Shown: positions 25,701 to 35,470 of the stretch, piece by piece
Numbering within the stretch: the stretch's first letter is position 1
How the letters are laid out: each line of letters begins with the position of its first letter
Source: Neocallimastix lanati (nom. inval.)
Lineage: Eukaryota; Neocallimastigomycota; Neocallimastigomycetes; Neocallimastigales; Neocallimastigaceae
Assembly: GCA_016946835.1 (NCBI GenBank)
Contig: JACVTC010000090.1
Coordinates: 148,501 to 212,500, forward strand
Direction of reading: 5' to 3'
DNA: 64,000 nucleotides
Notes under the pieces: model-generated
What the model was told of the DNA's origin: nothing
The model's input: only the letters and a program-made list of their open reading frames with translations
The model's database searches: none
Made by a program: the position numbers and the translations under genes

Positions 25701-26897
25701 ATATAATATCAATGAATAATGATCCAATATGTTGGCAATCCAAGAAACAAACAGTAGTTGCCACATCTACCGCGGAAGCTGAATACATTGCTACCGCTGA
25801 ATGTACTAAAAAGGTTTTATGGATCCGAAATATTTTATATGAAATATTCAACATTAAAAAACCAATAAAAATATTCACTGATAACTTAGCAAGTAAAACG
25901 ACAATAGAAAACGGTGAACTCAACAATAAATTAAAACATATAGAATGTAAAGAGTTCTATCAGAAACAGATTACAAATAACAAATTTTAACACCAAAATA
26001 AAAAAAAACACGTAATAAAAATTCGTTTTTTTTAAATAAAATAATCTTTATTAATTAAAAAAAATTAAATCTCTTTTTGTTATTAACTATCATATAGTCA
26101 ATAACTAATACATCGATTTAATTATAGAAATTTACATGTATTTATATTTTTTCATTATTACATTATAATATATTATTTCTATCTAATTTACATATATTAC
26201 TATTTATTTATAAACAAAATATTTATTAATAATTTTATTAAATATTAATTAACTAAACTAAACAATAATTAATTTAATAAACTTTCAACTTATTTACAAT
26301 AATAATTAAATTCAATAACAACTCATTTATTATATATTTATTATATAAATATTATTAATACTAATGTTTATATATTTACAATTCAAAACTATTTTTGTAA
26401 ACTATTTAAACTAATTTTAACTATTTAAAACTATTCCGAAATTAATTTTAAAGTATTTTAAACTAACTAAACTAAATTAACTAAGTTAAATAGAATAACT
26501 ATTTTAAATAAACTAAACTAAATTAACTAACTTAAATAAATTATTTAGATTTAAGTTATTATCCAAAATTATTTAAATAATAATTTTTCCTTTATGAAAA
26601 GTTTACATAAATTTATAATTAATTTTCATATACGTAAATCATAAATTTATGTAATTTTATTACATTAATTAATTATGTAATAATTAATTATTAAAGATTT
26701 TATTAAATCTTTACATAGAAATAAAATTTTACTTCAATAAAGATAATATCAAAAATAACAGAATAAAATTAGAATACATCAATACCGAAAGGATGTTGGC
26801 CGATCCATTAACAAAAGATTTTAATGGACCAAAAATGATTAAGTTTACAAACCAAATCTTTGACAAGCAAACATTCTGGTCTGAGGGGGAATGTTAG
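22703..26897 (+). pseudogene. Ty1/copia retrotransposon Pol, 5'-truncated, split by an insertion
   Basis: One frame is open from 22703 to 25990, with a Met at 22961. Domains in order: end of protease (NVLYSKQVNKNLLSG, 22712-22756); GAG-pre-integrase zinc finger (WHRRLGH ... CLNC, 22991-23080); integrase core with catalytic Asp in HSDVIGP, Asp in RSDQGTE and Glu in NNGIAERF (23140-23480); an acidic linker with four EESN repeats (23969-24019); reverse transcriptase (WVYTLKKDGNG to GVYVDDLLITG, 24730-25200, YVDD intact); RNase H (AYTDADYAGD, TSTAEAEYIA, 25640-25950). The frame meets a stop at 25988-25990, but the Pol C-terminus (KLEYINTERMLADPLTKDF) resumes in the same frame at 26754 and ends with TAG at 26895-26897. 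Gag, most of the protease and the 5' LTR are missing, so it cannot move by itself. Confidence 0.95.
25982..26752. mobile_element. 771-bp AT-rich insertion inside copia Pol
   Basis: The copia reading frame is interrupted exactly between AAATAAC at 25975-25981 and a second AAATAAC at 26753-26759. Removing the 771 bases plus one copy restores a continuous Pol frame through ITNN into RIKLEY. This is the pattern of an insertion with a 7-bp target-site duplication. The insert has no coding frame. It carries several inverted repeats near its right end: TAAAGATTT / AAATCTTTA at 26692-26713, and ACATAAATTTAT / ATAAATTTATGT around 26606-26653. It also has repeated AACTAAACTAAATTAACTAA words near 26463-26530. 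Terminal inverted repeats are not obvious. It is possibly a non-autonomous element or solo LTR. Confidence 0.7.
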
Positions 26898-27132
26898 AAT
26901 ACAAAGAAAAATATATTAAATTTATATTAAAATAATTTATGTGTATTAAATAAATTAAAAGATATTTTTATAATACAACGAACTTGTTGTTAAGCTAATA
27001 CAATGAAATATATTATGTAATAATTTCTCGTTATATTTTTATTTAGCCACAAATAGTATAAATACAAATGTAATCGGGGGTGTGTCATTTCGAAAATTTT
27101 TATTACATAAATTTGTATTTTGTTGTAGTACA
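26892..27132 (+). mobile_element. Copia 3' LTR (about 241 bp) with polypurine tract
   Basis: A purine tract (GAGGGGGAA, 26883-26891) sits immediately before TGTTAG, the usual start of an LTR. A TATA-like TAGTATAAATAC lies near 27054-27065. A TG...CA bounded unit could end with AGTACA at 27132, but without the 5' LTR the end is uncertain. The Pol stop codon falls just inside the LTR. The last third contains a 42-bp word found again, inverted, at 31412-31453. Confidence 0.75.
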
Positions 27133-27399
27133 TTTCGGAAAACATGGCGTATTATAATGTAATAAATAAATAAATGAATAAATAAATTATAAATGAATAA
27201 ATAAATTTCTAAATAATAATAAAAATAAAAAAGACAAACGTTTATTATGACTAAAAAAATTTTTTTTAGAAAATTAAATAAAAATATATATATATATATT
27301 ATAATTACTACATATATAAAATAATTATTATATTTTTTTTATTTTATTTTAAATATTATTAATTATTATTTATACATTAATACCTTTTTTATATTATCA

Positions 27400-28340
27400 A
27401 CAGAAAATACAGATTGAATAAAATAAAATAAAATAAAATGAAATAAAATAAAATAAAATAAAATAAATAGTAGAAATATAAATATGAAGTACAGATTGAA
27501 TAAAATAAAATAAAATAAAATAAAATAAAATAAATAGTAGAAATATAAATATGAAGTACAGATTGAATAAAATAAAATAAAATAAAATAAAATAAAATAA
27601 AATAAAATAAATAGTAGAAATATAAATATGAAGTACAGATTGAATAAAATAAAATAAAATAAAATAAAATAAAATAAATAGTAGAAATATAAATATGAAG
27701 TACAGATTGAATAAAATAAAATAAAATAAAATAAAATAAAATAAAATAAAATAAATAGTAGAAATATAAATATGAAGTACAGATTGAATTAAATAAAATA
27801 AAATAAAATAAAATAAAATAAAAAGTAGAATATTAAATAAGAAAGTACAGATTGAATAAAATAAAATAAAATAAAATAAAATAAAATAAAATAAATAGTA
27901 GAATATAAATATAAAGTACAGATTGAATAAAATAAAATAAAATAAAATAAAAGTAGAATATTAAAATAAGAAAGTACGGATTGAATAAAATAAAATAAAA
28001 TAAAAAAAATAAAATAAAATAAAATAAAAAGTAGAATATTAAATAAGAAAGTACAGATTGAATAAAATAAAATAAAATAAAATAAATAGTAGAAATATAA
28101 ATATGAAGTACAGATTGAATAAAATAAAATAAAATAAATAGTAGAATATAAATATAAGTATAGATTGAATAAAATAAAATAAAATAAATAGTAGAAACAT
28201 AAATATAAGTACGGATTGAATAAAATAAAATAAAATAAAATAAAATAAAATAAAATAAAATAAAATAAATAGTAGAATATAAATATAAAGTACAGATTGA
28301 ATAAAATAAAATAAAATAAAATAAAATAAAATATAATAAT
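27400..28340. repeat. Satellite locus 3: 14 units, inverted relative to locus 2
   Basis: Fourteen units, beginning near 27408, 27490, 27557, 27632, 27701, 27778, 27846, 27917, 27975, 28052, 28110, 28159, 28210 and 28291. Each has the core TACAGATTGAATAAAAT, a run of AAAAT, and AAATAGTAGAA.TATAAATAT. Spacing varies (about 50-82 bp) because the pentamer run varies. Core variants (TACGGATTGAA, TATAGATTGAA, a ATTAAATAAGAAAG spacer) define sub-families. The unit is the reverse complement of locus 2. Confidence 0.97.
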
Positions 28341-28758
28341 TATTTTATATATATAAGAATCTTATATATTTTAATTTTTTTTCATTTATTTTTCTAAAAA
28401 AAAAAAATTTAGTTATAATAACGTTTGTCTTTTAATTATTATACTTTATTATAGTAAATAAAAAATTTAAATGAAAAGTAAATAATTTTAATTATTTATA
28501 ATTCATATTTTCATAAACGATATATATATATATATATATATTAATTTAAATGATATAAGAATTAAAAATTAAAACAATAAGAGTTGAATAATTGATCCTA
28601 TTAAAATAATTTATTATTTACATAGTAATATTTATAATGTTTGATCAATATGAATCAATTATTATTATTATATAATAATAACAATTATAATTTTAATAAA
28701 ATAATAAAAATCTTTTATTGAATTTAATATTTTTAATAACATTATTAATTTTGAAAAG
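28341..28758. other. AT-rich spacer
   Basis: Only A/T-rich simple sequence; nothing coding is visible. Confidence 0.55.
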
Positions 28759-28893
28759 TATATTGATATTAATAAAATTTATAATAATATAATATTGATA
28801 TTGATATTAATAAAATTTATAATTATATAATATTGATATTGATATTAATAAAATTTATAATTATATAATATTGATATTAATATTAATAAAATT
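28759..28893. repeat. 38-bp tandem repeat, three and a half copies
   Basis: Units at 28759-28796, 28797-28834, 28835-28872 and a partial at 28873-28893, sharing GATATTAATAAAATTTATAA. Copies 2 and 3 are identical. Confidence 0.9.
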
Positions 28894-29116
28894 TTAACTA
28901 GTATCAAATAAATCGATTTTAGTTATAAATTACTTAATAAAAATAACTAAAAGATAATTTCTATTAAGATTATTAAATAAACACAATAGGTAAATAAATA
29001 ATTTTTCTAGCATTTTTTTAAATTAAGATTATTTAATTATTATTTAAACGATTATAAATATAAATTTAAAATAAATAAATTTTTATTTTTCTAGCAATTT
29101 TTTAAATTAAGATTAT

Positions 29117-30554
29117 TTATTTTAAATTAATATTTATATCGTTTAAATCAATTAAACATTCTTTCCATAATTTAATTAATTCATTTCTGTTGCATTCATT
29201 ATAAAATAAATTTATTTCCTTACTTTTGTAATTTTCAATTAAAATTTTAATTTCATTAGTTGCACTAAATATTTTTTGCTTTTTTTTTCTAATTTCCTTT
29301 AGTTCTCCTTTGATAATCATTATAAGATAAGTTTTCTTCTTCTTTTAATATATATATTAATTTATAAAATAAAGGTTTATTTGGAAATATATTATTTAAG
29401 TAGCTATTATAAGATTCTGATGCATTGTTTGTTAAACGCTCTATATTTTCATAATAATTCCAATTATTAACATTATACTTAAGTAAATAATTTTTATTAA
29501 AATATTCTTAAAATTGTAGAAAATTATTATACTTTTTTTTTTGACAAATTCTTTTTATTATAATATAAAAATCAAATATATAGTTAGGGTTTATAAACGG
29601 TAAGTTCGAAATAGCTTTATAATAAATATATACATCATTATTATTCTTCACTTCATGATAACATAATATATTTTTTTGTTTTTCTAATGATCTTTTATAA
29701 TGCCAAACACAATATTTAATATTTATATTGGGAAAAACTTTTTTTGCGACATTAGATATACCTTGTTCAAAATCACAATGAAAATTAATTGTAGTAATTA
29801 ATGTATTACTCCTAAATTTATTTGGATTTTTTTTTATTTCTTTAAATAATGTTTCATATGTAGATTGTTTTTTATTTTTTAATATAGAAATGGAAGTAGT
29901 GTAAAACATATTAAATTCCCCAACATAAGTTCTTGTTATAAATAACTGATAACTAAATTTCGGTGCTGCATAAAATGTACCGTCCGCAAATATATTTTTA
30001 TGATAATTCGAAAATAAATATGCTTGGAATGGTGATTGAAAGATTATTAGATCAGTATTTTTAAATATCATAAAATTTTCATTTCTTTTCGTTTTATAAT
30101 ATTCTGATTCAATGGGAATATCATCAAAACTTTTTATGTTTGGAGGAAATTGTTTATTTATATTTCTTATTATTTGGGATCTAATTGTACTATATTCGGG
30201 ACATATAAGTCTCATTTCTTGAGAAACGGCATTAAATATATGTTTAGGTTTTATATCCATAGGAATTGAATTTTTCTTAATTTCTTCCTTAATTTTATGC
30301 TTTGCTACCGATATAGACACATCAATTTCTTTTTCGAGATGGTTATGTAAACTTTCATATTTTAAAACCTCCTTTTTATCATTTAAAATAATTAAAGATT
30401 TACATTTATTTAAAGTCTTATATTCAGTGCATCTATAAATTTTTGATTTATCTTTCCTTTGAAATGAAAAATTAAATTTGTGTTTTTTATTAATAATAAT
30501 TTGTTCATTTCCTCGATTTGTTTCACTTATTTCAATTTCTATATTGTCTTCCAT
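29117..30554 (-). pseudogene. MULE transposase with FLYWCH-type zinc finger
   Basis: Minus-strand coding sequence of roughly 479 codons. Residues about 25-75 form a FLYWCH-like zinc finger (FNFSFQRKDKSKIYRC, a second Cys in NKCKS, and the HNH near YESLHNH). The Mutator-like transposase core follows. FADGTFYAAP (about 190-200) holds the first catalytic Asp. HCDFEQGISNVAKKVFP with IKYCVWHYKRSLEKQ (about 260-290) holds the second acid and the C..H pair. LTNNASESYNSYLNN, downstream of the break, holds the third acid. Two lesions disable it: an in-frame TAA at 29510-29508, and a frameshift near 29300-29320 after which the frame continues to 29117 (GELKEIRKKKQKIF to the end). Except for these, the sequence is well preserved, implying recent loss. 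Clear terminal inverted repeats were not found. Confidence 0.88.
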
Positions 30555-30609
30555 TAATAATTAAAATTTTTCAACAAAATATTTTAATAAATATACTTTT
30601 AAATGCTTT

Positions 30610-30646
<37 letters not shown>

Positions 30647-31085
30647 TTAAAATAATAAACCTTTTTTTAATTAATTATATAATTATTTAAATAATTATTT
30701 AATTATTAATTATTTATTATTTCTTTATTTACTATTTTATTTATTTATTTTTATTTTTATTTTTTATTTTATTTTATTTTTTTTTATTTTTTAATGCTTA
30801 AAAAATAAATTTTTATTTATTTTTATTTTATTTTTTAATGTTTAAAAAAGAAGTTTTCTTATTTCTTATTTTTTTTTTTTTTTTTTTTTTTTTTAAGCAT
30901 TAAAAAATAAAATGTTAATTTATTTTTATTTTATTTTTCAATGTTTAAAAAAAAAGTTTTCTTATTTCTTATTTTTTTTTTTTTTTTTTTTTTTTTTAAG
31001 CATTAAAAAATAAAATGTTAATTTATTTTAAAAATAAAATGTTAATTTATTTTAATTTTATTTTTCAATGTTAAATAGAAATACC
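30555..31085. repeat. T-run-rich tandem repeat upstream of the MULE gene
   Basis: Between about 30795 and 31075 a unit is repeated two to three times. It contains AAGTTTTCTTATTTCTTA, a 24-27-base T run, AAGCATTAAAAAATAAA and a TTTTTCAATGTTTAAA tail. The rest is AT-only. Confidence 0.8.
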
Positions 31086-31111
31086 TAACCTAATTATTAT
31101 TTATTGAAGTG

Positions 31112-31233
31112 TTGTATTTCGCCAAAAGTTGAATTTCGTCCAGTTGAATTTCGCCAAATTCTTGGTGGCTTATAAATTTTCGTCATAAAATATCACCACA
31201 TTTATTATTCACGCCATATTGTGAATATATGGC
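31112..31233. repeat. Short TTGAATTTCGCC direct repeats and hairpin
   Basis: Three consecutive 15-17-bp units (TTGTATTTCGCCAAAAG, TTGAATTTCGTCCAG, TTGAATTTCGCCAAA) at 31112-31158 are followed by a 7-bp hairpin, GCCATAT 31213-31219 / ATATGGC 31227-31233. The CpG-bearing words are rare in this window. They look like the sub-terminal repeats of a DNA transposon end. This lies about 560 bp upstream of the MULE start codon and may belong to that element. Confidence 0.5.
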
Positions 31234-31411
31234 TTTTTAAAAAATGTAGAAAAAAGCCACAAATTTATGATACAATTAGATATACGCCCCACGTAAGATT
31301 ACGTGTTTGAAAATTTTTGAGAATTGTAATTTTATTTATTTAATTAATTAATTATTATTCATTAAATTTTTAATAAAATTAAGTGGCTTAAAATTAAAAT
31401 TATTTAAGCCA

Positions 31412-31453
31412 TACAACAAAATACAAATTTATGTAATAAAAATTTTCGAAATG
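31412..31453 (-). mobile_element. LTR-derived fragment, inverted copy of 27086-27127
   Basis: 42 bases match 27086-27127 exactly on the opposite strand. The match extends imperfectly through a GGGG.GTGTG motif on one side. The outer sequence then diverges. It is probably a fragment of the same LTR family. A CACGTAA / TTACGTG mini-palindrome lies about 120 bp away, near 31290-31306. Confidence 0.7.
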
Positions 31454-31862
31454 CACACTCCCCATGTAATCTCATAAATTTTAAAAATCAAGTAATTACT
31501 CATATTAAAATAAATAAACTTTAATCAATAAAATATTTTATAAACAAAATAAATAAAATTATATTATATTAATAAATTTCATAAATAATTTATAAAACTT
31601 CTCCCAGTAAGAGACTGAACTAAGGCGTACTTTATCAATACCAATAAAATTTATAATAATAATCATATATTTTATAATAGATAACTGAATATTTTAAAAA
31701 AAAATGATGTTGTCAAAATTTTTAATTTATTAGTTTAGCAAAAAGTAATATTAAATAAAATTTTAATTCCTTTTAACAATTTTAACAAATTAAAAATTAT
31801 TTGTATGGATTTAATGATGATTAAAAATTAATAAATATTTTAAAATTCTTATGTAACAATAA

Positions 31863-31898
<36 letters not shown>

Positions 31899-32818
31899 AG
31901 GGTTAATATAAATGAATGCAATAAGTAAATAAAAGTTTTATTTGATTCTAAGAAAATTTAAATTTTTTTTATATTTGTTATTTCAATAGATTATATATCG
32001 TAAAGCATGAAATTGTTACAAAATTATAATACTTCATTTTTTAATTATATTTTAGTGTTTATGTAATTTTTACTCTAATTTTATATTTTACTTAATTATA
32101 TATTATAAAAAATACTATACTTATATAAATAAAATATAAAGTAAAATATTAATAAAATATATTAATATAAATAAAATATAAAGTAAAATATTAATAAAAT
32201 ATTTTAATATAATGTATAATTTATATTATTTTTATTAATATTTACTACTATGTAATAATCATACGGACAAAAGGATTAATATACTTTCATTGAAATTTTA
32301 TTAGCATCTTTTTGTTTTAATCATAAAAGTTTTTTTAATAATAATTTAATATATTATTAATTAATTTGAAATATATTTTTAAGGACACAAATAAATCATT
32401 ACTTTATTATTTATTAATTTAAAATAGTTGAAAATATATTTTAAAGACACAAATAATTTAATATATTATTATTTATTAGTATAACAAGACACAAATTATT
32501 TAATAAAATAAAATTTTTTTTAAATATAAAAAGAAAAAATATTATCTTAAAATATATAATAATTTCAAAAAAAAAAAAAAAAAAAAATAATAATAATAAT
32601 AAAAATAATAATAATTATAATAAAAATTAAAGCATATATAATTAAAAAATAAAAAAGTGTATGTCTAATCTTAAAATAAATTAAAAAAAAAAAAATATAT
32701 ATAAAATTAAAATATAATAGAATAAAAAAAATTTAAAATTTTGATAAAGATATTAAAGGTAATAAATAAAATAATAAAGAAAAATAGTATTTTAGATATT
32801 AATTAATAAATACTGTAA
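31454..32818. other. AT-rich intergenic region upstream of secreted protein gene
   Basis: No gene is visible. A less AT-rich phrase (CTTCTCCCAGTAAGAGACTG) sits near 31600. Short direct repeats occur at about 32124-32200 and 32380-32500 (AAGACACAAAT words). A long A run lies at 31865-31892. The last ~200 bases should contain the leader of the next gene. Confidence 0.5.
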
Positions 32819-33694
32819 ATGTTCGGAAAAAATTGTTTCTTCACAAAATTGGTTATTTTATTATGTCTTTTATCTCTTATTCATGGAAGAAAATGCTTTG
32901 TTAAGCTAGAAAAAAAAAAAAAAGAGATTAATAATAAAATTGAAACCATCAATTCTCAATCTATTGAAACAGTAATCAGTACTATTGAGATATCTTCTAG
33001 TACTCCTATTCCAACGGAAACTGAATCAACTATTTTTACTTCTACTACTGAAAATGATGAACCTTCTATAATTTCTTCACCAAAACCTACTGAAACAATA
33101 GATGAAAATGATGAACCTAGTATAACTTCTTCACCAAAACCTACTGAAACAATAGATGAAAATGATGAACCTAGTATAACTTCTTCACCAAAACCTACTG
33201 AAACAATAAATGAAGATGAAGATGAAGACCTAAATGAATATGAACTTAAAATAAAACTTGATAATACTGAAGAATTCAAAAATACATTAAATGACCTTAA
33301 AAATAAATATCCTGAATATTTCAAAAACTATAAAAACCTTTCTGATTATGTATGCGACGATCAATGTTTTTTAAATAAATTAGCTCTTGTTAAATTAGCA
33401 AATGATATCAAATCTTTTATTGATGAATATAAATACTTATTGAATGAATGGCAACTTTATAAATATGAAAGAATTAATTTTCTAGTATCCCATGATGGTT
33501 TACCTCTTGATGAAGCTTGTTATTATAGTGTTCCAGTTCAACCTTTTAACTATGATAAAAATTTTGATGGATTTTTCTTTATTTTTGCATATAGTAATGA
33601 TGAAATTATGAAAAAAGTTCAAAAACAGTTTGCAAAAAATATTGAATCATGTACAAAAGTAGAAAAAATTGAAATGGAAGGTATTGAATTTTAA
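32819..33694 (+). CDS. Predicted secreted protein with Ser/Thr-rich repeats
   Basis: A 291-residue protein. Residues 1-23 form a convincing signal peptide (charged start, then LVILLCLLSLIHG, cleavage likely after Gly23). A short basic segment follows. Residues about 45-77 are Ser/Thr-rich, and 78-131 comprise three 18-residue repeats of the ENDEPSITSSPKPTETID type, a likely O-glycosylated stalk. After an acidic DEDEDLNE linker, residues 140-291 form a helical globular domain with four cysteines (Cys179, Cys183, Cys234, Cys278) that could form two disulfides. No carbohydrate-active, dockerin or GPI signal is evident. The gene is single-exon. The DNA repeats (54 bp) are nearly identical, so the copy number may vary between strains. 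The family is not recognised; a cell-surface or secreted role is inferred from the layout. Confidence 0.85.
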   Translation: MFGKNCFFTKLVILLCLLSLIHGRKCFVKLEKKKKEINNKIETINSQSIETVISTIEISSSTPIPTETESTIFTSTTENDEPSIISSPKPTETIDENDEPSITSSPKPTETIDENDEPSITSSPKPTETINEDEDEDLNEYELKIKLDNTEEFKNTLNDLKNKYPEYFKNYKNLSDYVCDDQCFLNKLALVKLANDIKSFIDEYKYLLNEWQLYKYERINFLVSHDGLPLDEACYYSVPVQPFNYDKNFDGFFFIFAYSNDEIMKKVQKQFAKNIESCTKVEKIEMEGIEF

Positions 33695-34432
33695 TAGTCT
33701 GAATTAAATAGAAAAATAAATATATATATATAAATAAAAAATATTTGATTATATTCTTTTTAAAGCATGAAATAAAATATTTATTTTGAGTTTTATTTTC
33801 TGTTTAAAAATATAATTATTAAATAATATATATATATATATATTAATTCTATTGATTTTTTTTTAACAATTCAATATTGACAAAATATTTAGTCATTCTA
33901 ATTATTATTTTTGTTTGAAATTTTAATATTTCAAATAAATATTATTTAAGCAATAATAAATTAAATAATTACAGATATTTATTATATACATACTAATTTA
34001 TTAACAATAAATTTACATAATTAGATATTACAAAAATTCTAAATTTCACATCAAATTATAGTATATTTATTTTTTTTAAAAAAATATTTTTAGTATGTAT
34101 CTAAAAATTAAATAATCCATTTATGATAAATGTTTTATTATTTGTTCTTAAATAATATTATATCTTATTTTCAGTAAAGTAATTATCGAAAATAAGTAAA
34201 AAAGATTATAAATCAATAAAAATAATTATTAATTAATGAAAAATTAAAAAAAAAAAAAATTACTTAATAATAAATTTTAAAGAATAATCATAAAATAAGT
34301 TTATATTTTAATAAATAAACTAATATTTATTAAGAAAGTCAAATATACAAAACGTAATTATATTTTAAATGAAATGAATTGTATAATCAATTTTTTTATT
34401 TTTTTTTTTTTTTTTTTTTTTTTTTTGAATAT

Positions 34433-34467
<35 letters not shown>

Positions 34468-34500
34468 TGATATATGTTATTTATTAATTTAATATAATAA
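33695..34500. other. AT-rich intergenic region
   Basis: No gene is seen. There is an AT dinucleotide run near 33827-33842, a T run at 34398-34426 and an AAT microsatellite at 34438-34466. Confidence 0.55.
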
Positions 34501-34589
34501 TACATAAGTATTATGGTTAACAAGAAGAGAAGTAGAAAGTACATTAGGGAATATATATTAAATATATACATTTATTACTTAGCAATCAA

Positions 34590-35000
34590 TTTAGATAATT
34601 TGTGTAACTTTTATATAAGTAACATAAATTTTTTTTACCTTACTTCCAGAGCAGAAGCTCGTTACTTAAACATGCTATCTGATGAATTTTCTATTAATTG
34701 AGGGGCTAGACAAGGTTGTCCACTATCTCCTATATTATTTAATTTGTTTATAAATGATATTTTAGATAATTATGATACATATGGTGTGAATCTTGGAAAT
34801 AAAAAAAAAGTTTTTTGGTCTCTTTGTTGAGAATATTGTGTTAATTACACCAACTGTAACTAAAATGAAAGCTCTCCTTTGTCATGTATTTAACAGGACC
34901 AATAAAATTGAAATGTCCTTCAGTATAAATAAATGTACTACCATGGTTAATAAGCCTTTAAATTTTTTAAAATATCATAGCTGTAAAGATCCATTGAGTG
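34590..35000 (+). pseudogene. LINE reverse-transcriptase fragment, plus orientation
   Basis: Plus-strand pieces align in order with the better LINE copy at 37-39 kb: SRAEARYLNMLSDEFSIN, then an in-frame TGA, GARQGCPLSPILFNLFINDIL (34700-34766), a frameshift in an A run near 34800, then FGLFVENIVLITPT (34815-34855) and MSFSINKCTTMVNKPLNF to about 34970. The catalytic FADD segment is replaced by FVEN, so it is dead. It breaks off near 35000, where minus-strand coding-like sequence begins, a sign of nested insertion. Confidence 0.85.
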
Positions 35001-35004
35001 TTTT

Positions 35005-35210
35005 TATATCTTGTAAATTTGTTTCATTTTCGTTTTTCAATCCGGGATCTTCAATTTTATTATCAGTAAAATTTATACTATTGACAGGAATATTATTATG
35101 TAAGAAAATTTTCTGAGAATTATTATTATTTTTTATTAATATTTCCTTTTAAAATTGTATTATATTTTAAATTATTAATTTTATTATTGGTAATTTTGTT
35201 ATTATTTTTT

Positions 35211-35249
<39 letters not shown>

Positions 35250-35470
35250 AATTCCTTTCAAATTGTCAATTTCATTTAAATTTCTTCATTTTAATAAATT
35301 TCATTTAAATAATTTTTTCTGACTTCATTATTTTCTTCTGATAAGTTAATGTCTTCTTCATTTATATTGTTATTTTCAATAAAATTATTATTTTCCATTA
35401 ATTTTTCATTTACTGTAGTATTTTCATTTAAGTTGTTATTGTTAATACTATTATTTTCTTGTTCATCTAA
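35005..35470 (-). pseudogene. Asn/Glu-rich minus-strand coding scraps
   Basis: Two minus-strand readings with protein-like composition flank a poly-A run (35214-35247 on plus): DEQENNSINNNNLNENTT... to EENNEVRKNY at about 35470-35300, and NNIPVNSINFTDNKIEDPG to NLQDIKTLNG at about 35095-34990. They could be LINE ORF1 or a captured host fragment. Too degraded to name. Confidence 0.35.

Noticed and set aside
25982-26752. Treating the copia stop at 25988-25990 as the natural Pol end
   Set aside because: The typical C-terminus (LEYINTERMLADPLTKDF) resumes in frame after 771 bp, next to the polypurine tract and LTR.
27400-28340. CRISPR-like array impression
   Set aside because: The spacers are a variable AAAAT run and not unique sequence, and the genome is eukaryotic; this is a satellite.
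32956-33324. 122-codon minus-strand frame
   Set aside because: Antisense shadow of the repeat region of the secreted-protein gene.
34365-34571. Small Leu/Lys-rich minus-strand frame
   Set aside because: It consists of an AAT microsatellite and a T run.
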